This document shows positions 18,524-28,811 of a DNA stretch of 64,000 bases, piece by piece. The notes under the pieces were generated by a model, which was not told where the DNA came from, did no database searches, and worked only from the letters and a program-made list of their open reading frames with translations. The position numbers were made by a program, and so were the translations under genes. The number at the start of each line of letters is the position of its first letter. The first letter of the stretch is position 1. Location of the stretch: assembly GCA_902616725.1 (NCBI GenBank), contig CACMTZ010000002.1:1-64000 (forward strand). The letters are read 5' to 3'. Origin of the DNA: an uncultured Pelagibacteraceae bacterium. Lineage in GTDB: Bacteria; Pseudomonadota; Alphaproteobacteria; Pelagibacterales; Pelagibacteraceae.

Positions 18524-19854
18524 TTGTGAGCTTTTTGTTTATTAATAATCTTAATAATTTCTTTTAAGTTAATTTTTTGAGTTTCTTTGTTTATTTCTTT
18601 AAATTCAAATAAATCACCTTCTGTTTGTTTTCCAATAATTATTTGATATGGAGCTCCAATTAAATTCATTTTTTTTATTTTTGAGGATAGGTTCTCATCA
18701 GTATCATCAATAATCGCATCGATATTATTTTGATTTAACTCAAGACTTATTTTGTTTGCTTTATCGAGTGCAGATGTATCATTTTTATTAATCATAGGAA
18801 TTATTGCAATATCATATGGTGCAACAGAAATTGGCCATTTCATGATTTCATTTTTTTCATCATATTTTGCCTCTATAATTGCTCCTACTAACCTTGAAAC
18901 TCCTATTCCGTAAGATCCCATTTTTACGTAGTCTTTTTTACCTCCAGGTAAATCAACTGCTGCATCCATTGGTTTGGAGTATTTGTCTCCAAAATAAAAA
19001 ATATGACCAACTTCTATACCTTTTGTTTTCAATCTATTTTTTTCTGAAACTTTTTCATTAAACTCATCTTCCTTAAATTTATCATCAGTAACAGAATAAA
19101 ATTTTTCATATTGACTTCTCATTTCTAGTAGAGATTTAACATCAAGTTTTGTTCCTTCAAAATTCAAGTCAAATATTCTTTTATCAGCATAAATTTTACT
19201 CTCTCCAGTTTCTGCTAGGATAATAAATTCATGAGAAAGATTTCCACCTATCGGTCCTGTATCGGCTGCCATTGGTATTGCTGTAAGATCTAATCTTTTA
19301 AAAGTTTTTAAATAAGATAAGAAAAATTTATTATAAGAAAACAACGCATCTTCATCTGTAACATCAAAAGAATATGCATCCTTCATGTAGAATTCTCGAC
19401 ATCGCATAATTCCAAATCTTGGTCTGATTTCATCTCTAAATTTCCATTGAATATGATAAAGAAGTTGAGGTAATGATTTATATGATTTTATAGAAGATCT
19501 AAAAATATCAGTTACTAATTCCTCGTTTGTTGGTCCGTAAAGCATTTCTCGATCTTGACGATCTTTTATTCGTAACATTTCTTCACCATAATCCTCATAA
19601 CGTCCACTCTCTTTCCAAATCTCGCTAGATTGTATTGTTGGCATTAGTATTTCTTGTGCACCTATTTTATTTTGCTCTTCTCTCACAATTTTTTCAATTT
19701 TTTTCATTACTTTAAAACCAAGGGGCAACCAAGAGTATATGCCTGCTGAAGATTGTTTTATCATTCCAACTCTTAACATTAGCTGGTGAGACTTTATTTT
19801 TGCTTCTGAGGGGTTATTTTTTAAAATAGGAATAAAAGATTTGGAAATATGCAT
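18520..19854 (-). CDS. proS: Prolyl-tRNA synthetase, short alphaproteobacterial type
   Basis: Charges tRNA-Pro. Class II synthetase of 444 aa without the large editing insertion of the roughly 570-aa E. coli type, as usual in alphaproteobacteria. Class II motifs are visible: motif 1 around LPLGFKVMKKIE, motif 2 around FRDEIRPRFGIMRCREFYMKDAYSF (read as two pieces) near residues 130-155, and motif 3 GSYGIGVSRL near 310. The C-terminal anticodon-binding domain starts near 340. It follows the DUF1467 gene by one base and overlaps lolC by 4 bp. Confidence 0.96.
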   Translation of the reverse strand: MHISKSFIPILKNNPSEAKIKSHQLMLRVGMIKQSSAGIYSWLPLGFKVMKKIEKIVREEQNKIGAQEILMPTIQSSEIWKESGRYEDYGEEMLRIKDRQDREMLYGPTNEELVTDIFRSSIKSYKSLPQLLYHIQWKFRDEIRPRFGIMRCREFYMKDAYSFDVTDEDALFSYNKFFLSYLKTFKRLDLTAIPMAADTGPIGGNLSHEFIILAETGESKIYADKRIFDLNFEGTKLDVKSLLEMRSQYEKFYSVTDDKFKEDEFNEKVSEKNRLKTKGIEVGHIFYFGDKYSKPMDAAVDLPGGKKDYVKMGSYGIGVSRLVGAIIEAKYDEKNEIMKWPISVAPYDIAIIPMINKNDTSALDKANKISLELNQNNIDAIIDDTDENLSSKIKKMNLIGAPYQIIIGKQTEGDLFEFKEINKETQKINLKEIIKIINKQKAHN

Positions 19855-19855
19855 G

Positions 19856-20101
19856 TTAAATGATTATATTTCTTAAATTTAAATATTCAAATTTCATTAA
19901 TAAATAAATGGCTATGAATATAATTGTTGTTATTCCAGTACAATAAAGAAATTTTTTTAACATTTTAGGATTTTCTGGTGAACCCGGATCTTCACCATCT
20001 ACTTTAACTATTTTTTTCCTTTCAACATCTATTGGTAAAATTGCAAAAAAAACGATCCACCAGATAATAATGTAGATTATCGCTAAGCCAGTTGGACTCA
20101 T
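19856..20101 (-). CDS. DUF1467 family small membrane protein
   Basis: An 81-aa inner-membrane protein of unknown function. It has two transmembrane helices (about residues 5-25 and 50-70) with a short polar loop between them. The loop carries the family hallmark of a Pro/Gly/Asp-rich stretch (DGEDPGSPENP) after the LPIDVERKK segment. In alphaproteobacteria this family commonly lies beside proS, as here, which supports the call. The ATG shares its A with the RNase J stop (TAATG). Confidence 0.88.
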   Translation of the reverse strand: MSPTGLAIIYIIIWWIVFFAILPIDVERKKIVKVDGEDPGSPENPKMLKKFLYCTGITTIIFIAIYLLMKFEYLNLRNIII

Positions 20102-21759
20102 TAAATCCTTACTAAATTAATATTAGTATATGGTCTTTTTCCTGTTTTTTCTTTTGTAAATTTTCTACAAGCAATTTTAAGAGCGTCTATTAAATTACTT
20201 TCTTGCTGTCTGCTTCCAAGTTTAAAGGATCTTGTTGTTTTTTCAATTTCGTCTTCTAACCCATAAAGAAATTCATCTTTTTCATAAATGGGCAACCCTC
20301 TAAATGTTGTAACAGGGTTATTATGGATATTTCCTTTGGGTGTTATTAATATAGTGACTTCCAAATATCCATTGCTACTTAAATTTTTTCTATCTTTGAT
20401 TGATTGAGAATTTTCTTCTACACTCACATTTCCATCTAAATACAATCTTCCACTAGGTGCTTTATCATATACCTCAGGTGCTTCACCAGGGTATAGCTTG
20501 ACTATATCACCATTTTCAACTTGAACCGGATGAGGTACTTGCATTTCTTTAGCAAAATTCATGTGTTCTATCATGTGTCTGTGCTCTCCATGAACAGGAA
20601 TTACACATTTTGGTTTAACCCATTGATACATATCTTTAAGATCCTCACGATTTGGATGTCCAGAGACGTGTATAAATTCTGTTTCTTCTGAAATAACCTC
20701 AATTCCATCTTTGACTAACTGGTTGTGTAATTTATAGAGTTTTTTCTCATTTCCTGGAATTATCTTTGATGAAAAGATTACTGCATCACCTTTTTCAATA
20801 AAAACATCAGGATGTGTGTAATTTGATATCCTCATCATTGCACCCATTGGTTCACCTTGGCTTCCTGTGCACAAATAAACTATTTTTTCTCTAGCAAAAT
20901 TTTTTGCTTCTCTTGGATCAATTGGATCAATGGTATTTTGTAAATATCCACATTGTCTTGCTGCTTTATAAATTCTATGCATAGATCTTCCAACTAGTGA
21001 AATTTGTCTTCCAGTTTGTTCAGCGCAATAAAAGGCTGTCTCCATTCTAGCAACGTTAGAAGCAAACGATGTCACAATAATTCTTTTTTTTAATCGACCC
21101 ATTATATTTAATAAATTTTTTCTTACATCTAACTCTGAGCCTGATCTGCCAGCACTAAAAACATTTGTAGAGTCACAAATCATTGCTAATACACCCTCAT
21201 CACCTATTTCTTTTAATCTTTTCGCATTTATTTCGTCACCTATTAAGGGATTTGGGTCAACTTTCCAGTCACCAGTATGTAAAACCACACCTGCGGGAGT
21301 TTTAATTCTTAGTCCATTCGGTTCTAAAATAGAATGGGTTAAAGTAATGTACTCGATTTCAAAATCTTCCAATAGCACATTTCCATTTAATTCAACTATC
21401 TGTAAATCTTTTGTTATATCAATGTGTTTTTCTTTAAATTTTTCCTTAATTAATACAGCGGTAAACGGAGTCGCGAAAATCTTACATTTTAATTTTGGCC
21501 ATAAGTGTGCAATTGCTCCAATATGATCCTCATGTGCGTGTGTTAATATTATTCCTAATAAATTATCTTTTCTTTCAACAATAAATCCAGGATCTGGATA
21601 TATAAGATCAATACCTGGTATAGAATCATCTGCAAAAGTTACTCCAATATCTACCATTATCCATTTATGATTTCCAGGCTCACCATAACCAAAAAGATTC
21701 ATGTTCATTCCAATTTCACCTGAACCTCCTAGTGGACAAAATAATAATTCTTTTTTCAT
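20101..21759 (-). CDS. rnj: Ribonuclease J
   Basis: Metallo-beta-lactamase/beta-CASP ribonuclease with 5'-to-3' exonuclease and endonuclease activity in RNA processing and decay. The 552-aa length is typical. The metal motif HAHEDHIGA is near residues 74-82, with further ligands in HTGDW near 164 and SGHPNREDL near 370. The C-terminal domain has a usual length. It sits between coaX and DUF1467 with end-to-start contact. Its presence matters for how the many overlapping convergent transcripts in this window could be trimmed. Confidence 0.96.
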   Translation of the reverse strand: MKKELLFCPLGGSGEIGMNMNLFGYGEPGNHKWIMVDIGVTFADDSIPGIDLIYPDPGFIVERKDNLLGIILTHAHEDHIGAIAHLWPKLKCKIFATPFTAVLIKEKFKEKHIDITKDLQIVELNGNVLLEDFEIEYITLTHSILEPNGLRIKTPAGVVLHTGDWKVDPNPLIGDEINAKRLKEIGDEGVLAMICDSTNVFSAGRSGSELDVRKNLLNIMGRLKKRIIVTSFASNVARMETAFYCAEQTGRQISLVGRSMHRIYKAARQCGYLQNTIDPIDPREAKNFAREKIVYLCTGSQGEPMGAMMRISNYTHPDVFIEKGDAVIFSSKIIPGNEKKLYKLHNQLVKDGIEVISEETEFIHVSGHPNREDLKDMYQWVKPKCVIPVHGEHRHMIEHMNFAKEMQVPHPVQVENGDIVKLYPGEAPEVYDKAPSGRLYLDGNVSVEENSQSIKDRKNLSSNGYLEVTILITPKGNIHNNPVTTFRGLPIYEKDEFLYGLEDEIEKTTRSFKLGSRQQESNLIDALKIACRKFTKEKTGKRPYTNINLVRI

Positions 21760-22506
21760 TTATTTTATTAACTTAGCAATTTTAATTAATCCTTTAATTG
21801 TGATATCTTTATTTTGTATTACACGAGTCTTTAATGATTTTCTAAACAAATCAGAGTAACCACCAGTAATTACAAGTTTGAAAGATTTTCTAGTTTCTTT
21901 CTTAATCAAATTAATAATATTGTCAATTAGTCCTATATAACCCCAAAAAAAACCTGAACGCACTGCCGAAATTGTATTGTTGCCAACTATATTTCTTATC
22001 TTCTTTAAATTTATTTGAGGTATCAATGAGGCTTTGTCAGACAAAGTATCAAGCGATATTTTAACTCCAGGGGCTATTATGCCGCCTCTATAATATTTTT
22101 TTTCAACTACATCAAATGTTGTGGCAGTACCAAAATCTAAAATTATAAAATTATCTTTACTATTTTGTAAACTAATTGCATTAGCTAAACGATCTGAACC
22201 AGCCTGTTTATAATTAACTTTGATTTTAATTAATGAACTCAAATTAAGATTTTTAATTTCATAACATCTAATTTTAGTTTTTTTATGAAAATATTTTTTA
22301 ATCAAATTAAAAGATTTTGGTACTACACTACAAAAAAGGATTTTCTCTACTTTTTTTATATCTTTAATTAAAGATTTAATTTTTTTGTCCAAATTTTTAT
22401 TATTGATATTTTTTGAAATTAAACTTGTTCTTTTTAAAATACTATCTTTTTTGTTAACTAAAAATATCTTTGTATCTGAATTTCCAATATCACCCAAAAT
22501 ATACAT
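21760..22506 (-). CDS. coaX: Type III pantothenate kinase
   Basis: Phosphorylates pantothenate in the first step of coenzyme A synthesis; type III enzymes need a monovalent cation and are insensitive to CoA feedback. The 248-aa ASKHA-fold protein has the phosphate-1 motif GDIGNSDTK near residues 5-13 and the substrate motif GSDRLANA near 104-111. The phosphate-2 motif ILDFGTATTFDVV is near 120-132. It is directly upstream of rnj, with an adjacent stop and start, and follows birA by 24 bp. Confidence 0.94.
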   Translation of the reverse strand: MYILGDIGNSDTKIFLVNKKDSILKRTSLISKNINNKNLDKKIKSLIKDIKKVEKILFCSVVPKSFNLIKKYFHKKTKIRCYEIKNLNLSSLIKIKVNYKQAGSDRLANAISLQNSKDNFIILDFGTATTFDVVEKKYYRGGIIAPGVKISLDTLSDKASLIPQINLKKIRNIVGNNTISAVRSGFFWGYIGLIDNIINLIKKETRKSFKLVITGGYSDLFRKSLKTRVIQNKDITIKGLIKIAKLIK

Positions 22507-22530
22507 ATAACTATTTATTTTTTTTCATGT

Positions 22531-23055
22531 TTATAAATCTTTTAAATTTTTTTCAAAAATTTTTTTCAATTGTATCTCAATATTTCTTTTTGAAATTTTT
22601 TTATTAATTAAATCATTTAAATTAGTAGTTGGATAGTTGCTAATTATAGGGTTTTTTATCAAATTAATTCCAATTCCAAGTATTAAAAATTTTTGATTTT
22701 GCTTATTTATTATCTCTTGGAGAATTCCACAAATTTTTTTTCCCTTAATTAATAAATCATTTGGTTTTTTATATACAATCCTCTTTTTGTAATATTTTGA
22801 AATTAGTTTTTTTACTAATAGACAATTTAATTTTGTAATTTTAGTTATAGTTAAATTCATATTTTCTAAACTATAAAAAAAACTTACAAATAAATTTCCT
22901 TTAAATGAAATCCATTTTCTTCCGTATTGCCCACGTCCATTACTTTGGCTCTCAGCAATTATCATTCCACACTTTAAATTAGAACTTTTAACCATTCTTA
23001 TGGCTGTATCATTCGTGCTTCTTAATTTTTTAAATCTTAAAATTCTGAATTTCAT
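22531..23055 (-). CDS. birA: Minimal biotin-[acetyl-CoA-carboxylase] ligase
   Basis: Attaches biotin to the carboxyl carrier protein via biotinoyl-AMP. At 174 aa it contains only the catalytic domain. It lacks the N-terminal DNA-binding domain of E. coli BirA, so it is not a repressor, and also lacks the small C-terminal SH3-like domain. Motifs are RSTND near residues 11-15, GRGQYGRKWIS near 41-51, and KKPNDLLIKGKKICGIL, where Lys replaces the Trp of the usual KWPND. It is coupled to nuoN (1 bp overlap); the nuoN-birA-coaX order is often seen in alphaproteobacteria. Confidence 0.88.
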   Translation of the reverse strand: MKFRILRFKKLRSTNDTAIRMVKSSNLKCGMIIAESQSNGRGQYGRKWISFKGNLFVSFFYSLENMNLTITKITKLNCLLVKKLISKYYKKRIVYKKPNDLLIKGKKICGILQEIINKQNQKFLILGIGINLIKNPIISNYPTTNLNDLINKKISKRNIEIQLKKIFEKNLKDL

Positions 23056-24473
23056 TAAATTATGTTAATTCTAGAAACTACCTCTATTAATTGACTTGGA
23101 AATATGAAGTATATCAGAATTAACAATGTAGATGCTGTTAAAGAAAATTTTAACCAAAAACCATGGTCGGTGTCATATTTTTCTTTTTGCTCATCAAAAT
23201 ACATAATTTTAATTAACCTTAAGTAATAAAAAGCTGCAACGACTGTTGATAATAAACCTACGATTGCTAAAAAATACATTGATTGTTCAATAACCGCTTT
23301 AAAAACATAAAACTTAGCAAAAAAACCAGCTAGAGGAGGTATCCCAGCTAACGAGAATAAAATTATAAGTAATGATAACGCTAGCATTGGATGATTTTTA
23401 GACAAACCTGATAAATCATCTATTTTTTCATAATAGTTATTATCTCGTTTCAACATTAACAAACATGAAAATAATCCTAAGTTCATGAGTATATATATAA
23501 TTATATAAATTACTGAACTTTGAATGCCATCATTCGTACCTGCTGCTACACCAGCTAGTGCGTAACCCACATGACCTATGGAGCTATAGGCAACAAGTCT
23601 TTTCAAATTTGTTTGTCCTATGGCTGCAATGGCACCAAATAGCATTGATGCAATCGATAAAAAAATTAAAATCATTTGCCACTGATCAATCAGATTTAAA
23701 AATGGTACATATAAAAATCTTATAAATACTGTCAGCGCTGCTATTTTTGGAACCATTGTAAAAAATAATGTCACCGAAGTAGGTGAACCTTCGTAAACAT
23801 CTGGAGCCCACATATGAAAAGGAACAGCAGAAATCTTAAAGGCTAGTCCCACTAAAATAAATACGATACCAAATGTCAAAGCATACTCATTTGAATTTAA
23901 TTGATCAGCTATTACATTAAAATTGGTAGAGCCAGTAAATCCATATATTAAAGAGCAACCATAGAGCAATAAACCAGAGGATAGAGCACTTAAAACAAAA
24001 TATTTAAGTCCCGCTTCAGAAGATTTGATTTGATCTCTATTGAATGTAGCTAAAACATATAATGCCAACGACTGAAGCTCTAGACCCATGTAAAATACAA
24101 TTAAGTCATTAGAATTAATCATAACCATCATTCCTAATACAGAACTTAAAATTAATATTGGATACTCAATCTTAAAAATTTGAAAAGTTTTAAGATAGTT
24201 TGAAGAAATGACTAAGACTAAGAAGGCAGCTAATAAAGTGATTATCTTCATCAAAGAAGATAGATAATCGATGATAATACTATTATTAAATAATTTTGTT
24301 TCGTTAATACCAATTGTTTCGTTAAAAGTAATAACAGCGGTTACAATCAAAACAGCTAAGGAAAGACTCTGCACAAGTCTTGAGCTATTTTTTTTAAAAA
24401 CACCTAATATTAATAAAAACATTATCGACAATGATAGAAATATTTCGGGTAATACTAATTGTAAATTTTCCAT
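23055..24473 (-). CDS. nuoN: NADH-quinone oxidoreductase subunit N
   Basis: Antiporter-like proton-pumping subunit of complex I in the inner membrane. The 472-aa protein has about 14 transmembrane helices. The conserved core around YMGLELQSLALYVL (catalytic Glu of TM5) and the discontinuous helix region GLAFKISAVPFHMWAPDVYEG with its Lys are visible. It is the last nuo gene. It overlaps nuoM by 1 bp and birA by 1 bp, so biotin ligase is probably cotranscribed with complex I. Confidence 0.97.
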   Translation of the reverse strand: MENLQLVLPEIFLSLSIMFLLILGVFKKNSSRLVQSLSLAVLIVTAVITFNETIGINETKLFNNSIIIDYLSSLMKIITLLAAFLVLVISSNYLKTFQIFKIEYPILILSSVLGMMVMINSNDLIVFYMGLELQSLALYVLATFNRDQIKSSEAGLKYFVLSALSSGLLLYGCSLIYGFTGSTNFNVIADQLNSNEYALTFGIVFILVGLAFKISAVPFHMWAPDVYEGSPTSVTLFFTMVPKIAALTVFIRFLYVPFLNLIDQWQMILIFLSIASMLFGAIAAIGQTNLKRLVAYSSIGHVGYALAGVAAGTNDGIQSSVIYIIIYILMNLGLFSCLLMLKRDNNYYEKIDDLSGLSKNHPMLALSLLIILFSLAGIPPLAGFFAKFYVFKAVIEQSMYFLAIVGLLSTVVAAFYYLRLIKIMYFDEQKEKYDTDHGFWLKFSLTASTLLILIYFIFPSQLIEVVSRINII

Positions 24474-25957
24474 TATGTTTTACTTGCTAATTTAAAATTA
24501 TATTGATCAATTAAATCTGAGATAGATACCTCAATTGTGTTAATTAGAGGATCTGGATAAAATCCAAAAAATAGAGTTGGCACAGCTAAACAAGATAAAA
24601 TAAATAACTCAGATCTATTTAAATCAAACATCTGTTTTAAATCTGTATTTATTAATTTTCCAAAAACTACTCTTTTGTATAACCAAAGCATATATGCGGC
24701 ACCAATAATTACCCCTAAGCTAGCAATCACAGCTACTAAAAAATTATCCTTAAAAGCGCCCATCAAAATTAAAAATTCCCCAACAAAACCACTTGTTCCA
24801 GGTAGGCCTAGAGCTGCTAAAGTAAATAACATAAATAAAATTGAATATTTTGGAATAATACTTACGATTCCACCATAAGTATTTATAAGTCTTGAATGCA
24901 TTCTGTCATAAACAACACCTACACATAAAAAAAGTGCTGCAGAAACTAGTCCATGACTGATCATTTGAATAATACTTCCCTCAATACCTTGTTGCTGAAT
25001 TGTAAAAATTCCTAAAGTAACGTAACCCATATGCGCAACCGATGAATAAGCAATCAGCTTTTTCATATCTTCCTGCATTAAAGCTATGAAAGAAGTAAAA
25101 ATAATCGCGATTACACTGAGTGTGTAAATCAATGGGGTGAAAATTTCCGATGCTGCCGGAAATAATCCAAGAGAAAATCTTATAAAACCATAACCTGCCA
25201 TTTTTAATAATATAGCTGCTAATAAAACAGATCCTGCTGTTGGTGCTTCAACATGAGCATCTGGTAACCATGTATGAACTGGCCACATAGGAGTTTTAAC
25301 TGCAAAAGAGCTAAAAAAAGCTAACCATAAAAGGTTTTGGTACTTTATATCAATCCCAGAATTATAAAGTTCAACTACGTCTGTAGTTCCATTCAACCAA
25401 TATATTGTAATTATAGCTACTAACATTAAAACCGAACCAAGCAAGGTATATAAAAAAAATTTAAATGCTGAATAAACTCTTCTGGCACCACCCCAGATAC
25501 CAATAATCAAAAACATGGGAATTAAACCTGCCTCAAAAAATAAATAAAAAATAACAAGGTCTAAAGAGCAGAATACACCGATCATAAAAGACTCCATGAT
25601 AAGTACAGCTATCAAAAATTCACTTAGTCTCTCTTTGATTGAATTATTCACAGATATAATGCAAAGCGGTGTTATAAATGTTGTGAGTAAAATAAACAAA
25701 ATCGAAATACCATCAACACCTACCTTGTAATTTATTAAATCTTTAATCCAAATTCTTTCCTCAACAAATTGAAACTCAGAAGTTGTTGGATCGAATAATA
25801 TCCATAGATAAATGGATAAAAAAAAATTTACTGCTGAAGTAAATAAAGCAACATATTTTCCAGTAAAATTATTTTTTTTATCACTTTTGGTAAAAAATAA
25901 GAATAAAGCTCCAATTGATGGTAATAAAATCAAAGAGGACAGAATAGGAAAGTTCAT
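24473..25957 (-). CDS. nuoM: NADH-quinone oxidoreductase subunit M
   Basis: Second antiporter-like proton-pumping subunit of complex I. 494 aa, about 14 transmembrane helices. The TM5 glutamate region FYLFFEAGLIPMFLIIGIWGG is visible near residue 145. The KTPMWPVHTWLPDAHVEAPT element is near 225-245 and LIAYSSVAHMGYV near 305. Starts overlap by one base with nuoL and nuoN, giving a tightly coupled LMN trio. Confidence 0.97.
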   Translation of the reverse strand: MNFPILSSLILLPSIGALFLFFTKSDKKNNFTGKYVALFTSAVNFFLSIYLWILFDPTTSEFQFVEERIWIKDLINYKVGVDGISILFILLTTFITPLCIISVNNSIKERLSEFLIAVLIMESFMIGVFCSLDLVIFYLFFEAGLIPMFLIIGIWGGARRVYSAFKFFLYTLLGSVLMLVAIITIYWLNGTTDVVELYNSGIDIKYQNLLWLAFFSSFAVKTPMWPVHTWLPDAHVEAPTAGSVLLAAILLKMAGYGFIRFSLGLFPAASEIFTPLIYTLSVIAIIFTSFIALMQEDMKKLIAYSSVAHMGYVTLGIFTIQQQGIEGSIIQMISHGLVSAALFLCVGVVYDRMHSRLINTYGGIVSIIPKYSILFMLFTLAALGLPGTSGFVGEFLILMGAFKDNFLVAVIASLGVIIGAAYMLWLYKRVVFGKLINTDLKQMFDLNRSELFILSCLAVPTLFFGFYPDPLINTIEVSISDLIDQYNFKLASKT

Positions 25958-27870
25958 TATTTTACAATTAAGAATGTTAATAAAGCAGAAAAACCAAGTA
26001 ACATTACAAAAGCATATTGATATATATATCCACTTTGAAATTTATTAGCTTTTACTGAAAATTTTTTGATTATCGACGAAATACCGTCTGGACCAAAACC
26101 ATCGATAATTTTCAAATCAAAGAACTTCCATAAAAATAAACCTGATTTTTTTGATGGTTTAACAAATAAAACATCATAAAGTTCATCAAAATACCATTTA
26201 TTTAATAAAAAATTATATAGCGGTTTATTTATACTAGCTAATCGTTCAGGTAAATTTCTATTTTTAAGGAATAAATAATATGCTAGTGGAATAGATAATA
26301 TTACCAAAGTTGGAGTAAGTAATAAAAACCATAGTGGTGGGTGATCCGTGCTTAATGGTTTTAGAAAAAATATTGAGTCACGCCAAAAATTATTTAGACC
26401 TTCATAACCGATAAATAATTCTTTAAATAAAAATCCTGCAAATATTGCACCAATTGATAATAAAACTAGAGGAATTAACATCACGACAGGAGACTCGTGC
26501 GTCTCATCTATCTTAATCTCTTTATTATTATACTCACCATGAAAAGTTTTAAAAATTAATCTCCAAGAATAAATTGATGTTAGAAATGCTGTAAAAATAC
26601 CTATACCAGCAGCATAATAACCTGTTGTATTTCCTCTCAAATAAGCAAATTCAATTATTGCATCTTTAGAATAAAAACCTGACAAAAATGGAAACCCCGT
26701 TAAAGCTAGCGTTCCTATAATCATTAGTGAATAGGTGTATGGAAGTTTTTTCCACACTCCGCCCATATTATTTATATTTTGTTCGTCTTTAAAAGCATGA
26801 ATAACTGAACCAGATCCTAAAAATAATAGTGCTTTAAAAAACGCGTGAGTGAATAAATGAAACATTGCAACATTATATGCTCCTACGCCAGTGGCAAAAA
26901 ACATGTAACCTAATTGGCTACAAGTAGAATACGCAATTATTTTTTTAATATCATTTTGTACCAGAGCTACTGTTGCAGCAAAGAATGCCGTACTCATACC
27001 AATGATCGTAATGATATTTAAAGCTAGATCAGAGTATTCATAAATTGGTGAACACCTTACAACTAGAAAAACTCCTGCTGTTACCATTGTGGCTGCATGA
27101 ATTAATGCAGAAACAGGTGTTGGTCCTTCCATAGCATCTGGTAACCAGGTATGAAGTAAAATTTGTGCTGATTTACCCATTGCACCAATAAATAAAAGTA
27201 AGCAAATTAAATCTACAGCATTAAATGTGATACCTAAAAATACCAAATCTTTATCTGTAATGTTTGGAATTTTTGCAAAAACCTCAGAATAATTTACAGT
27301 TCCAAATAAATAAAAAATTAAAAATATTCCTAGAGCAAACCCAAAATCACCCACTCTATTCACTACAAATGCTTTAATGGCAGCTTTGTTAGCTGATTCT
27401 TTTCTAAACCAAAAACCTATTAAAAAATACGAACATAAGCCTACACCTTCCCAACCAAAAAATAATTGAATGAAATTATCTGCAGTAACTAACATCAGCA
27501 TTGCAAATGTAAATAAAGATAAGTAAGCCATAAATCTTGGTTTGTGCGGGTCGTGAGACATGTAACCGATTGAATAAATATGAACTAAGGCAGAAACTGA
27601 TGTAACAACAACTAACATCACAGCAGATAATGAATCAATTTTCATTGACCAATTTACTTCAAGCGATCCAGAGCTAATCCATGTCGCTATGATGATGTTC
27701 TCTTGATATTGATTAACAACAACCTCATACAAAACGAGGACAGAAAAAATTGCTGAAATAGATACCAATAGGCTGGTAATTATTTCTGAACTTCTATCTC
27801 CTATCAATTTTCCAAAAAATCCTGAAATAATTGAGGCAATTAATGGTAATGCTATAATTGAAATTTCCAT
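25957..27870 (-). CDS. nuoL: NADH-quinone oxidoreductase subunit L
   Basis: Distal antiporter-like proton-pumping subunit with the long lateral helix that braces the membrane arm. 637 aa, about 16 transmembrane segments. The core contains FFGWEGVGLCSYFLIGFW (TM5 Glu) near residues 138-155, GKSAQILLHTWLPDAMEGPTP near 230 and IAYSTCSQLGYM near 315. The extended C-terminal amphipathic helix and last TM are present from about 520. It abuts nuoK with a 1 bp gap. Confidence 0.97.
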   Translation of the reverse strand: MEISIIALPLIASIISGFFGKLIGDRSSEIITSLLVSISAIFSVLVLYEVVVNQYQENIIIATWISSGSLEVNWSMKIDSLSAVMLVVVTSVSALVHIYSIGYMSHDPHKPRFMAYLSLFTFAMLMLVTADNFIQLFFGWEGVGLCSYFLIGFWFRKESANKAAIKAFVVNRVGDFGFALGIFLIFYLFGTVNYSEVFAKIPNITDKDLVFLGITFNAVDLICLLLFIGAMGKSAQILLHTWLPDAMEGPTPVSALIHAATMVTAGVFLVVRCSPIYEYSDLALNIITIIGMSTAFFAATVALVQNDIKKIIAYSTCSQLGYMFFATGVGAYNVAMFHLFTHAFFKALLFLGSGSVIHAFKDEQNINNMGGVWKKLPYTYSLMIIGTLALTGFPFLSGFYSKDAIIEFAYLRGNTTGYYAAGIGIFTAFLTSIYSWRLIFKTFHGEYNNKEIKIDETHESPVVMLIPLVLLSIGAIFAGFLFKELFIGYEGLNNFWRDSIFFLKPLSTDHPPLWFLLLTPTLVILSIPLAYYLFLKNRNLPERLASINKPLYNFLLNKWYFDELYDVLFVKPSKKSGLFLWKFFDLKIIDGFGPDGISSIIKKFSVKANKFQSGYIYQYAFVMLLGFSALLTFLIVK

Positions 27871-27871
27871 T

Positions 27872-28183
27872 TTAACCTTTTAGTTTATCTATCTCCTCTA
27901 CTCGAATAGTTCCAGAGTTTCTAAAATAAACAACTATGATCGCAAGACCAATTGCAGCCTCAGCTGCAGCAACAGTTAGTATAAATAGGGTAAAAACTTG
28001 ACCAGAAAGATCTCCTAAATAAATTGAAAAAGATACTAAATTAATATTTACAGCTAATAAGATAAGTTCAATACTCATCAAGATTACAATAATATTTTTT
28101 CTATTAAGAAATATACCAATTATTCCAATACTAAAAATAACAGCACCTAAAGTTAAATAGTGACCTAAACTTATATCAATCAT
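27872..28183 (-). CDS. nuoK: NADH-quinone oxidoreductase subunit K
   Basis: Small MrpC-like membrane subunit, 103 aa, with three transmembrane helices. Conserved acidic residues of the proton path are visible in [13 protein letters not shown] (near 36-48) and in the [15 protein letters not shown] helix (near 69-83). The gene starts inside the nuoJ 3' end (8 bp overlap). Length and order are standard. Confidence 0.97.
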   Translation of the reverse strand: MIDISLGHYLTLGAVIFSIGIIGIFLNRKNIIVILMSIELILLAVNINLVSFSIYLGDLSGQVFTLFILTVAAAEAAIGLAIIVVYFRNSGTIRVEEIDKLKG

Positions 28184-28808
28184 CTATTTTTACTCCTTTA
28201 TTAGACGCAACCTCAAGTACTTCCACACCTTCTGTCCTTTCTCTAGATATCTGTTTTAAATAACTTTGTTTTTTAACTCCCTCTCTTTGTCTAAAAGTAA
28301 GGACTATTGCACCTATCATAGCAATCAAAAGTATCATCCCGCTGATTTGAAACACATGTATATAATCAGTGTATAAAACCTGACCTAATGAATGAGTATT
28401 ACTTACGCCATTTTCTAAAGATGATTTCGCAGAATTAAATAAATCAGGTTTATATTTCCAGCCGCCTATTACAATTATCAATTCAAAAAATATTATTACA
28501 CTAATTAATAATCCTATAGGAATATGTCTTGAGCTATCTTTTGAAACAAACCACTGATTTTTTTGTTGAGCAACGTTAAGCATCATTACGACAAACAAAA
28601 ATAGCACTGCAACTGCCCCAACATAAACTATCAACATAATCATCCCCAAAAATTCGGCACCAATCATTATGAAGAGGCAAGATATACTTATAAAATCAAG
28701 AATTAAAAAAAAAACTGAATGAACTGTGTTTTTAGAAACAGTTACCATTATAGCAGAAACAACTGCAATGATGGAAAAAACATAAAAAAATATTGCATGT
28801 GCAATCAT
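28176..28808 (-). CDS. nuoJ: NADH-quinone oxidoreductase subunit J
   Basis: Membrane subunit with five transmembrane helices and the conserved pi-bulge helix. 210 aa. The [22 protein letters not shown] region (two pieces, around residues 54-75) is diagnostic. A polar cytoplasmic tail of about 35 residues follows the last helix. It is 3 bp downstream of nuoI and overlaps nuoK by 8 bp. Confidence 0.96.
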   Translation of the reverse strand: MIAHAIFFYVFSIIAVVSAIMVTVSKNTVHSVFFLILDFISISCLFIMIGAEFLGMIMLIVYVGAVAVLFLFVVMMLNVAQQKNQWFVSKDSSRHIPIGLLISVIIFFELIIVIGGWKYKPDLFNSAKSSLENGVSNTHSLGQVLYTDYIHVFQISGMILLIAMIGAIVLTFRQREGVKKQSYLKQISRERTEGVEVLEVASNKGVKIDD

Positions 28809-28811
28809 AAA

